Shown here piece by piece: positions 5,671 to 12,055 of a stretch of 24,907 nucleotides of DNA. The first letter of the stretch is position 1. Each line of letters opens with the position of its first letter. The notes below the pieces were generated by a model. The model was not told the DNA's origin. It made no database searches and saw only the letters and a program-made list of their open reading frames with translations. The DNA is from a virus. The stretch covers positions 1 through 24,907 of the IMG/VR virus record IMGVR_UViG_3300025487_000049; one strand, given 5' to 3'. Made by a program: the position numbers and the translations under genes.

Positions 5671-7289
5671 AGATACCCAAGGCATTACTAGACAGAGACG
5701 AGTTCTTTAGAGACATCATCTACAAGTGCGAGGTCTCTCTTGCCTCTCGCAAGGTGGACTACGCATCTCTGCGCAACTGGTATCTGTTTGGTAATGGTCC
5801 TGACGAGGCTCCAGCTCTGTACAACAAGATCTTTCCGCACATTGACCAGCTGACTTCGTTCCTCTACTCAGCCGAAACCACCAGGTTCAGCATCAACCTG
5901 GGGGCATCTGTGCCAGACAACGAGCACAAGAAAATCCCTGTTTTGACCAAGGCGCTCAATGATGAGTGGTTAAATAGCAACGCTGACCAAGTTTTTTCTA
6001 CAGCCACCACCTGGTCGCTTGTCTACAACTCTGCCTACGTCAAATTGATCATGAACAACGGCTCAGTCAACCCGTACATGGTTGAGCCTGGTACTGTGGG
6101 TGTATTGAGAGAAGACATCACTTACACAGACAGGCAAGAGGCTCTGATTCAGAAGTACTACATCACTAAGTCTGAGCTCTACGCTAGGCTGTACAAGCAC
6201 CCTCGCAGAGACGAGATCTTGAGAAAAGTTGGCTCTATGCCACACGAGAGGACAGAAATTGCGAATGGTCTTGAGCGCATTATTATTTCTCAGTCTAACC
6301 CTACTATATACGGTAATGTTAATTTGGATTTGGCTGGTGGCAATCGCTACAAGGCTGAGGTTGCTGAAGACACGGTAGAGATGACCGAGCTGTGGATCTG
6401 GGATGATGACGAGAGAGATTACAGAGTTGTCACCAAGGCAGATCCAGATGTGATCATCTATGATCGTCCAGGTGAGCAGATGTTTATGAAGGGTGAGCTG
6501 CCATTTGTGCAGATCTGCCCTAACCCGCTCTATGACTACTACTGGGGCGCAAGTGAAGTGCAGCGGTTGGTGTATTTGCAGCAGCTGCGCAATAGACGTA
6601 TGACCGAGATCTTAGATCTCTTGTCAAAACAAGTTTCCCCTCCAACGGCTCTGATCGGATTCACAGGCATCTTAGATGAAAAGAATTTCGCACTCAACCG
6701 TGCGGGGGGATTACTGTCTACCGATATGCCAAATGCCAAGGTAGAGAAGATGGCTCCCAATATGCCACCAGATCTATTTACTGAGCTGAGAGAAATAGAT
6801 GCCATGTTTGAAGAGGCATCTGGTATTGGAAACGTACTCTCTGGCAAGGGTGAGGCGGGTGTCCGCTCTGCTGGTCACGCATCTCAACTGGCTCGTCTAG
6901 GATCTAGTCGTACCAAGAAGAGAGCTCTGGTCATTGAGGATTCTTTAGAGAAATTAGCAACACTTTACTTGAAGTCCATGAAGTTGTACGATGACACACA
7001 TTTCAAGGACTCAGACGGACACACGTTCATAGCAGAGCAGTTCACAAATAATTTTGTGGTGAAGGTGGATGCGCACAGCAACTCTCCCATATTCATGGAA
7101 GACAACAGGCAACTCGCATTCAACTTGCATAAGGCTGGAGCTATCGACAAGCGTTCACTCATAGAGTTACTTGAGCCCCCAATGAAAGAGGAGCTACTGT
7201 CTCGCTTGACAATGATGGAACAAAAGCAAGCGCAGCAGCCACCTCAGCCACCCAAGGGTCACAAGTCAGAGTCTAAGAAGGAGGCATGA
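5667..7289 (+). CDS. Portal protein
   Basis: 540 residues, ATG 5667 overlapping the previous stop (ATGA). The ribosome binding site is weak, so translation is probably coupled. Typical portal features are present: an N-terminal helical region, a hydrophobic LPFVQICPNPLYDYYWG stretch (278-294) followed by a long basic helix EVQRLVYLQQLRNRRMTEI (297-315), and SGIGNVLSGKGEAGVRSAG (385-403), the conserved wing/stem loop seen in many podovirus portals. The C terminus is Gln/Pro then Lys-rich (from about 519), perhaps disordered. It forms the dodecameric channel through which TerL loads DNA and to which the adaptor encoded at 11208 docks. Confidence 0.9.
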   Translation: MKIPKALLDRDEFFRDIIYKCEVSLASRKVDYASLRNWYLFGNGPDEAPALYNKIFPHIDQLTSFLYSAETTRFSINLGASVPDNEHKKIPVLTKALNDEWLNSNADQVFSTATTWSLVYNSAYVKLIMNNGSVNPYMVEPGTVGVLREDITYTDRQEALIQKYYITKSELYARLYKHPRRDEILRKVGSMPHERTEIANGLERIIISQSNPTIYGNVNLDLAGGNRYKAEVAEDTVEMTELWIWDDDERDYRVVTKADPDVIIYDRPGEQMFMKGELPFVQICPNPLYDYYWGASEVQRLVYLQQLRNRRMTEILDLLSKQVSPPTALIGFTGILDEKNFALNRAGGLLSTDMPNAKVEKMAPNMPPDLFTELREIDAMFEEASGIGNVLSGKGEAGVRSAGHASQLARLGSSRTKKRALVIEDSLEKLATLYLKSMKLYDDTHFKDSDGHTFIAEQFTNNFVVKVDAHSNSPIFMEDNRQLAFNLHKAGAIDKRSLIELLEPPMKEELLSRLTMMEQKQAQQPPQPPKGHKSESKKEA

Positions 7290-7459
7290 TGGCAACTAAG
7301 AATGTTGGTGGACCGCAAACACAACCAAGAGCTGACCAGCCAAGAGTGAGCTCTGACACGCTGAGAAAAGAAACATCTGGACCTGGCTTGACGTATCGTC
7401 AAACTGGTGTTAGAAATACGTCTGGTGGTAGGACACAACGGTCTTATACTAGAAGTTAG
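7289..7459 (+). CDS. Small basic disordered protein, unknown
   Basis: 56 residues starting at ATG 7289 (MATKNVGG). AAGGAGG at 7278-7284 gives correct 4-nt spacing to this codon, whereas the ATG just before it, at 7286, would be almost abutting. It overlaps the portal stop. The product is basic and low in hydrophobic residues (for example QPRADQPRVSS, RTQRSYTRS at the end), suggesting a disordered nucleic-acid- or capsid-binding peptide. It lies at the edge of the control-like segment to 7730. Family not recognised. Confidence 0.6.
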   Translation: MATKNVGGPQTQPRADQPRVSSDTLRKETSGPGLTYRQTGVRNTSGGRTQRSYTRS

Positions 7460-7484
7460 CACTAACTAACAAAAAGGAAGTATC

Positions 7485-7526
7485 ATGTACAAACACGCAA
7501 AAAGGGGTCGTAAGACTCGCAGATGA
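7485..7526 (+). CDS. Mini-ORF, 13-residue Arg/Lys-rich peptide
   Basis: ATG 7485 has AAGGAAG with 4-nt spacing and encodes MYKHAKRGRKTRR, then TGA. Nine of 13 residues are basic (Lys, Arg, His). The strong ribosome binding site and the similar peptide at 7599 argue that it is translated. Arginine-rich peptides of this size in phages often bind RNA hairpins (lambda N is the known case), or it could be a DNA-condensing virion peptide. After the TGA the frame runs on for 14 more codons (FSEKKKGVAASPLK) to a TAG at 7569-7571, so read-through is possible but unproven. Confidence 0.45.
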   Translation: MYKHAKRGRKTRR

Positions 7527-7598
7527 TTTTCTGAGAAGAAAAAGGGTGTGGCTGCCTCCCCTCTAAAGTAGGTGACCGCTCTTTAAGGAGTCATTAAC

Positions 7599-7634
7599 AT
7601 GGCACGTAAAGCACGCAAACACAAGCGCAAGTAA
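7599..7634 (+). CDS. Mini-ORF, 11-residue Arg/Lys-rich peptide
   Basis: ATG 7599 is preceded by TAAGGAGTC, a strong ribosome binding site with 8-nt spacing like that of the capsid genes. It encodes MARKARKHKRK before TAA: eight of 11 residues are basic and there is no acidic residue. It resembles the peptide at 7485 in composition. Nine nt after the stop begins a potential RNA pseudoknot (7644-7678). A leader-peptide or RNA-binding role is an inference from composition and place. A minor virion peptide is also possible. Confidence 0.45.
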   Translation: MARKARKHKRK

Positions 7635-7643
7635 TTGCACTTA

Positions 7644-7678
7644 ACGACTTCGGGGGAGTAGTCGTAACCCACTCCCCC
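7644..7678 (+). promoter_or_regulatory. Potential H-type RNA pseudoknot or hairpin pair
   Basis: ACGACT (7644-7649) can pair with AGTCGT (7660-7665), and the loop bases GGGGGAGT (7652-7659) can pair with ACTCCCCC (7671-7678). Both stems are perfect (6 and 8 bp). The connecting lengths (2, 0 and 5 nt) fit a classical H-type pseudoknot; alternatively the two hairpins are mutually exclusive. It ends 5 nt before the -35 of the promoter at 7684. No T-tract follows, so it is not an ordinary terminator. It may protect an upstream mRNA 3' end or act in attenuation. Confidence 0.5.
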
Positions 7679-7683
7679 ACCTA

Positions 7684-7712
7684 TTGACAAAAAGTTTGTA
7701 AGTGGTTACAAA
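7684..7712 (+). promoter_or_regulatory. Sigma70-like promoter for the capsid module
   Basis: A consensus -35 TTGACA (7684-7689), a 17-nt spacer and TACAAA (7707-7712, 4 of 6 matches) would start RNA near 7719, about 12 nt before the ATG at 7731. The short leader carries the AAGGAG site. It is the best promoter I find in the window and stands just before the capsid genes, which need high expression. It would be controlled by host RNA polymerase, modulated by the palindrome over its -10. Confidence 0.55.
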
Positions 7713-7713
7713 C
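7694..7713. promoter_or_regulatory. Perfect 8-bp inverted repeat over the -10 (candidate operator)
   Basis: GTTTGTAA (7694-7701) and TTACAAAC (7706-7713) flank GTGG. The repeat covers the spacer and -10 of the promoter at 7684-7712, a usual place for a repressor site. The 14-nt core TGTAAGTGGTTACA occurs again at 14642-14655, where the flanking arms differ in sequence but still pair. As RNA it would be a hairpin, but the predicted start site lies downstream, so a DNA site is more likely for the capsid promoter. Confidence 0.5.
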
Positions 7714-7730
7714 TAGCCCAAGGAGTAAAA

Positions 7731-8219
7731 ATGAGCGTTCCAGCTGATAAGTTGATGGAGTTGATGAAAGGCAGTAGGTCTGCGGGTACACCTATGCCTA
7801 GTGAAATGCCAGGGCAACAGACCCCAGATGCAGAAGCTCCTCCAATGGGTGCGCCCATGTCTACTCCAGAGCCTAAGATGGGCTCGAAAGAGGCTGCAAT
7901 GATTAACCTAGGGATGGCTCAAGACTTACTAGAGCAGTCCCTTGCAAACATCGGATCTGACACAGAAGAGGGCAAGGCTATCCTTTCCTCCATCTCTAAC
8001 CTGAACAAGATCCTTGGTCCACGTAAAAACAAGACAAACGAGCTCCAGCAATCTGAAATCATCCAGATGCTGCAGTCTCTTCCTCAAGCTGGTGGACGTA
8101 CTCCTGAGAGTATGTCTATGGCTGGAGCACCTCCCCCTGGCACGGTCCCACCTGGCGGTGGTGCTGCGCCTCCCCCACCTGGCGGTATGCCACCAGGTAT
8201 GCCACCACCCCCAATGTAA
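7731..8219 (+). CDS. Pro/Met-rich protein of the capsid module, unknown
   Basis: 162 residues, ATG 7731 with AAGGAG at good spacing. Three parts are visible: a Pro/Met-rich N-terminal linker (about 15-50), a helical core (AAMINLGMAQDLLEQSLANI, then KAILSSISNLNKILG), and a C-terminal low-complexity tail rich in Pro, Gly and Met from about 133 (for example GAPPPGTVPPGGG, PPGMPPPPM). It is the first gene after the promoter at 7684 and comes before the scaffold-like and capsid genes, so an assembly or minor virion role is likely. I do not recognise a family. Confidence 0.75.
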   Translation: MSVPADKLMELMKGSRSAGTPMPSEMPGQQTPDAEAPPMGAPMSTPEPKMGSKEAAMINLGMAQDLLEQSLANIGSDTEEGKAILSSISNLNKILGPRKNKTNELQQSEIIQMLQSLPQAGGRTPESMSMAGAPPPGTVPPGGGAAPPPPGGMPPGMPPPPM

Positions 8220-8231
8220 ACAGGAGTTAAC

Positions 8232-8414
8232 ATGGATTTATATAAACCAAGAGGCACGTCTCAACCCCGTAGACCTACTGACAACAACCAAAAGAATGGA
8301 GTAGTGGTTAACACTCCTCGTTATTCTCAGCTTGGTGGCTTGTCAGGAGCAGCTAAAGCAGCTTTCGGTGGAATGAAAGTTGAGAAGCCTGGTGACGGTA
8401 AGAAAGTAATCTAA
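8232..8414 (+). CDS. Small basic protein, unknown
   Basis: 60 residues, ATG 8232 with AGGAG 6 nt upstream, 12 nt after the previous stop. The product is basic and Gly-rich (MDLYKPRGTSQPRRP at the start, LSGAAKAAFGGMKVEK later). It shares its general make-up with the basic protein at 7289 but I see no clear alignment. It lies between the Pro-rich and scaffold-like genes, suggesting a minor virion or assembly role. No domain recognised. Confidence 0.65.
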   Translation: MDLYKPRGTSQPRRPTDNNQKNGVVVNTPRYSQLGGLSGAAKAAFGGMKVEKPGDGKKVI

Positions 8415-8433
8415 AAAACAAGAGGGTAATGTT

Positions 8434-8961
8434 ATGTCTTTAGAAAATATGTCTTTTGAAACGAGGGATGAACTGGCTGGACTCATGCAGCAACTTGCTG
8501 ACACACCTGAGACCAGAAAGGACATCCTACGGTTGGCTAAGAAAGTTCGCCCAGGTCTTACAGTTCCAGAACTGGACATCGAGGAGAACACAAACTCAGC
8601 ATTGCAGCAGATGAGAGCAGAAAATGAGGCTTTAAAAGCCAAATTTGCTCAAAGAGAAGCGCAAGAAAACCTCGAAAAGATCAGGCATAACATTGTCAAA
8701 AAGGGCTTAGTTTCTGAGAATGAGATCCCAGAAGTTGAGAAAGTCATGCTAGAAAAGCGTATTGCAGATCACGAGAGTGCTGCAGAACACTATAACTACA
8801 TGAAACAGGCTGCAAAGCCTACTCCTAGTGGGTACAACCCGTCCGCAATCAGAGGTTTTAACCTCAATGCGTACTGGAAGAACCCACAAGGTGCTGCACG
8901 TCAAGAGGCAGCAAACGCATTAGCGGACTTGAGGAAACCCTCACGTCCAATCGGTTTGTAA
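8434..8961 (+). CDS. Scaffolding-like protein
   Basis: 175 residues, ATG 8434 preceded by AGAGGG. It is highly charged and helical, with a probable coiled coil at about 50-120 (SALQQMRAENEALKAKFAQR and following), no cysteine, and a basic C-terminal end (LADLRKPSRPIGL) such as scaffolds use to bind the capsid protein. It directly precedes the major capsid gene, the usual scaffold position. It would guide capsid assembly and leave before or during DNA packaging. Shorter than many podovirus scaffolds (about 300 residues), so the call is inferred from place and helicity. Confidence 0.7.
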   Translation: MSLENMSFETRDELAGLMQQLADTPETRKDILRLAKKVRPGLTVPELDIEENTNSALQQMRAENEALKAKFAQREAQENLEKIRHNIVKKGLVSENEIPEVEKVMLEKRIADHESAAEHYNYMKQAAKPTPSGYNPSAIRGFNLNAYWKNPQGAARQEAANALADLRKPSRPIGL

Positions 8962-9006
8962 GAGGGTGTAATTTGTAGGGCAGTAATGCCCATCTAAGGA
9001 GTCTAT

Positions 9007-10029
9007 ATGGCTATTGGTGGAGGAATTCTGCCCCAGACAGGTTCAAGTCAGTTTACTGAGTTGACTTATGTCACAAGACGGGCATTCATACCTAAACTCG
9101 TTGTACAACTGTACAACTCAACCCCGCTCATGGCAGCGTTGATTGCAAACAGTCAACAAGCTAGTGGTGGTGTTTCATCTGTAACTGTTCCCGTCCAGGG
9201 CGCACAGTTTGTAAATGCTCAATGGTCTGATTACTCTGGCTCTTTTGCCCAGCCATCAGTCCAGCAAGGTGCTTACAACGCTGAATACGATCTCAAGTTG
9301 ATGATCTCCCCCGTACCGTTCCTCGGTATGGAAGGTGTGGCTCAACAAGATGCAGCGATCATTCCATTGATCGAGGCTCGTATGAATGATGCAACCAACG
9401 TGATGATGGATGCAATGGCAACAGCCTTGTACAACAACACAACCAACAACCAACAGTTCATCGGTTTACCCGCAGCTGTGGATGATGGTACTGGCGGTGC
9501 AGCTTACCAAACGACTTACGGTAACATCAACCGTAGCACCTACTCATGGTGGCAGTCTAAGGTTTACAACGCTGGAAACGTAAACCCAACTCGTCAAAAC
9601 ATTCTCCAATACATCTCTGGTACTGTTAAACGTGGCGCAGAAATGCCATCTTTCGGTGTCTGTGGATTCGGTACTTGGACACTTTTGGCTCAAGACTTCG
9701 TAGGTCAAGAGCAATACGTTATCACCCCTGGCTCTGGCTTTGACGGTGACAACAATGGTCCTCAAGCAGCTTTCAGAGCATTGATGGTTGCTGGTGTACC
9801 AATTTATCCAGATCCATATTGCCCAGAAGGTACGGTCTACTTCCTCAACACTAACTACCTCTCGCTCTACATCCATGAGCAAGGTTCATTTGTGTTCACA
9901 GGATTTGAGTCCACATTACCAAACTGGCAAATTGGTTACGTAGGTGCTGTTCTTATGATTGCTGAGTTGGTGTCTGTCAAGCCCAAGTCAATGTCTAAGA
10001 TCAACAACTATAACTACTTGTCCCTGTAA
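9007..10029 (+). CDS. Major capsid protein (HK97-fold type)
   Basis: 340 residues, ATG 9007 with a strong TAAGGAGTC site. The order fits HK97-type capsid proteins: N-terminal arm, a spine-helix-like segment (LIEARMNDATNVMMDAMATA), then FIGLPAAVDDG and a YGNINRSTYSWWQSKV stretch typical of such proteins, and a C-terminal beta-rich region with an aromatic-rich end. Gene position after the scaffold-like gene and the strong translation signal agree with the most abundant virion protein. There is no N-terminal protease-processed domain. It assembles the icosahedral head on the portal vertex. Confidence 0.9.
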   Translation: MAIGGGILPQTGSSQFTELTYVTRRAFIPKLVVQLYNSTPLMAALIANSQQASGGVSSVTVPVQGAQFVNAQWSDYSGSFAQPSVQQGAYNAEYDLKLMISPVPFLGMEGVAQQDAAIIPLIEARMNDATNVMMDAMATALYNNTTNNQQFIGLPAAVDDGTGGAAYQTTYGNINRSTYSWWQSKVYNAGNVNPTRQNILQYISGTVKRGAEMPSFGVCGFGTWTLLAQDFVGQEQYVITPGSGFDGDNNGPQAAFRALMVAGVPIYPDPYCPEGTVYFLNTNYLSLYIHEQGSFVFTGFESTLPNWQIGYVGAVLMIAELVSVKPKSMSKINNYNYLSL

Positions 10030-10040
10030 GGAGCTCAATA

Positions 10041-10385
10041 ATGTCATTAGCATTAAACAAAATCATCCTTGCAAGCGCAACCGCAAACACACCTGGTGCG
10101 TATCTTCAGATTCAAACTCTGGCAGCTACAAACGTAGGAAACGTCATACCCGCTGGTATGTACATCATGTTTCCTACAGCCAACGTGACAATTAACGCAG
10201 TCAATGCTGTTAACGCAACCACAGGCAACGTGACATCACAAGCCTTGGTACTCGCTAACAACACAGGCGGTGTGATTTTCTCTGACGGTGTTAACGTGTT
10301 TGCCAATGCAACAACCAACACAACAGTCACATTCTTGACTATTGATGGCGGTCAGAACGTCTCTGGCACTTACAACAACGTCTAA
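10041..10385 (+). CDS. Candidate head decoration protein 1
   Basis: 114 residues, ATG 10041, GGAGCTC ribosome binding site, 11 nt after the capsid gene. It is very rich in Asn, Thr, Val and Ala with no Cys and few charged residues (for example TANVTINAVNAVNATTGNVT), predicted all-beta. It carries a GNVT motif at 10224-10234 that recurs in other surface proteins here. Place and composition suggest a capsid-stabilising decoration protein. The family is not recognised. Confidence 0.65.
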   Translation: MSLALNKIILASATANTPGAYLQIQTLAATNVGNVIPAGMYIMFPTANVTINAVNAVNATTGNVTSQALVLANNTGGVIFSDGVNVFANATTNTTVTFLTIDGGQNVSGTYNNV

Positions 10386-10394
10386 GGAATAAAC

Positions 10395-10856
10395 ATGGCT
10401 AATCCAGATGCAGTAGCACAGCTATATTTAGATTCATTTGGTAATGGTCGCATTGGTTCCGCTCAAGCAGTATCTTTGTCTACCGTGGCTAACGCTACGG
10501 TGGCAATACCATTGCTCGTAGGCGGTCTCACAAATTCTGGAAACGTAGTAGGCTCTGGTGCGGTTATTGTCCGTAGAATTACGGTTAACAACCCATCTGG
10601 TAGCCTCTCATCTGCTAACGTGTCAATCACGACTAGCAACGATGGCAACACCAGCAACGCAGTTGTAGCAGTCACTAACCTGGCTAACTTGACCGCAGCT
10701 GGTAGATACCAGGATTTGACCATTGCATCTCCTTACTCAACAACAACCGCAATCACAGGAAACGTGACTTCTGCTTTGTACGTTAACGTCAGCGCAGCAA
10801 GTGGCAACACAAACGTAGCCAGTTTCAATGTCTACGGTGACGTTGTTCAGTTCTGA
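10395..10856 (+). CDS. Candidate head decoration protein 2
   Basis: 153 residues, ATG 10395 after AGGAATAAAC. The product is beta-rich with high Ser/Thr/Asn/Val (for example LSSANVSITTSNDGNTSNAV, ITGNVTSALYVNVSA), resembling extracellular beta-sandwich proteins. The gene follows the first decoration-like gene and its stop overlaps the next start (TGATG). It is probably a second decoration or fibre-like head protein. A GNVT motif is at 10758-10768. No homology beyond composition can be seen. Confidence 0.6.
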   Translation: MANPDAVAQLYLDSFGNGRIGSAQAVSLSTVANATVAIPLLVGGLTNSGNVVGSGAVIVRRITVNNPSGSLSSANVSITTSNDGNTSNAVVAVTNLANLTAAGRYQDLTIASPYSTTTAITGNVTSALYVNVSAASGNTNVASFNVYGDVVQF

Positions 10857-11194
10857 TGAATGTATTTGTAACGAACCGTAGTGACACCGATCTGAGCATA
10901 GGCTTTGACGGTGTCATGTACAACTTTAAACGGGGTACAACGGTAGAAATTCCACAGGCTGGAGCAGTCCAGCTCTTTGGTTATGGTCTTCAAGACCGAG
11001 AACACATCCTAGTGCGACATGGTTGGATTCACTTCCATAGCGAACTAGAGCAAGGGTTAAAACGGCTAGATCAGTTTGAAATAACGACTGAAATGTCAGG
11101 AAAAAACAGCGTATTACCCTCCGCTGTAGTGGCAATTCCCTTGCGTTCTGAGAGGAACGTGGGGGGAAAGTCCTCACAGAAGCGGGTAGCATAA
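10856..11194 (+). CDS. Small virion-associated protein, unknown
   Basis: 112 residues starting at ATG 10856, which shares its A with the preceding TGA, so translational coupling is likely. The first 45 residues look like a small beta domain (DLSIGFDGVMYNFKRGTTVE); the middle is aromatic and His-containing (GWIHFHSELEQG); the C-terminal 30 are basic and Ser/Arg-rich (RSERNVGGKSSQKRVA). It sits between head and neck genes, so a head-completion or minor capsid role is plausible. No family recognised. Confidence 0.65.
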   Translation: MNVFVTNRSDTDLSIGFDGVMYNFKRGTTVEIPQAGAVQLFGYGLQDREHILVRHGWIHFHSELEQGLKRLDQFEITTEMSGKNSVLPSAVVAIPLRSERNVGGKSSQKRVA

Positions 11195-11207
11195 CAATGG
11201 ACCGTCA

Positions 11208-12053
11208 ATGGCAACACTCAACGATTATCTTACTCAGGTCGAAAATCTGTTGCATGACTCCACCAATGTATTTTGGACTCCTCAACAGTTAACAACGTAC
11301 ATTAACGAGGCTAGAGAACGGACGGTCCGAGATACTGGGTGCTTACGCACCATTCAAACAACCAGCACTCCCATCTCTCCCACAGGAAATGTGGCTGCAA
11401 CTTGGACACCAAACACGGTGGTGACCGCTGGTCAAGTTGTTTTCTCTAATATTTTTGTCTACCAGTACACGCAAGGCGGTACTTCTGGATCTTCAGCTCC
11501 AGCCTACCCTACTGGCAACAACATATTCCCCCCCACAACTCCCTTTGCAGACGGTACTGCCCAGCTCCAGTACATCTCAAACGCAGAGCAAATTGCATTT
11601 GCAGCACTACCGCAAGGTATTACCACCTATGATGTGGTCAACATCAATCTGTACTGGGGTAATTCTCGTATTCCTATGCGGTATCTGCCCTGGACTAACT
11701 TTACTGCCCAGCTGCGGTACTGGCAAAACTATGTTGGCAGACCTATTTGTTTCTCTGTCTACGGTCAACAAACCATTTATATTGCTCCTATCCCAGATCA
11801 GTCGTACTACATCGAGATTGACACCAACATTTTGCCCACAGCTCTAAGTTTGTCCGCTCCTACGGTCGTTGACTCTATCATTGACCCTTACAGCACCGCT
11901 GTTCAGTACTACGCAGCCTACAAAGCCAAGTTCTATGAGCAGTCTTATGGTGAGGCTGAGATCTTTAAACAAGAATACAACAAGCACATCTTGAATGTAC
12001 TGAATAGTACGTTTACAAGAAGGATTCCTGACCCCTACAGTAGTGGAGGTTAA
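11208..12053 (+). CDS. Head-tail adaptor with inserted carbohydrate-binding-like domain
   Basis: 281 residues, ATG 11208. The first 48 residues (VENLLHDSTNVFWTPQQL and INEARERTVRDTG) are the helical start of podovirus head-tail adaptor proteins, which bind the portal. Residues about 63-123 look like an inserted beta domain: WTPNTVVTAGQVV, then FVYQYTQGGTSGSSAPAYP and FADGTAQLQY, the pattern of small Trp-containing carbohydrate-binding modules common in phage virions. The remainder resumes the adaptor. It joins portal to the nozzle encoded next. The weak site TGGACCG precedes the start. Confidence 0.8.
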   Translation: MATLNDYLTQVENLLHDSTNVFWTPQQLTTYINEARERTVRDTGCLRTIQTTSTPISPTGNVAATWTPNTVVTAGQVVFSNIFVYQYTQGGTSGSSAPAYPTGNNIFPPTTPFADGTAQLQYISNAEQIAFAALPQGITTYDVVNINLYWGNSRIPMRYLPWTNFTAQLRYWQNYVGRPICFSVYGQQTIYIAPIPDQSYYIEIDTNILPTALSLSAPTVVDSIIDPYSTAVQYYAAYKAKFYEQSYGEAEIFKQEYNKHILNVLNSTFTRRIPDPYSSGG

Positions 12054-12055
12054 GG

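Noticed and set aside
7632-7661. Pseudoknot-driven read-through of the TAA after the 11-residue peptide
   Set aside because: The extension would be only eight codons before a TAG, so the gain is small; the structure is more likely regulatory.
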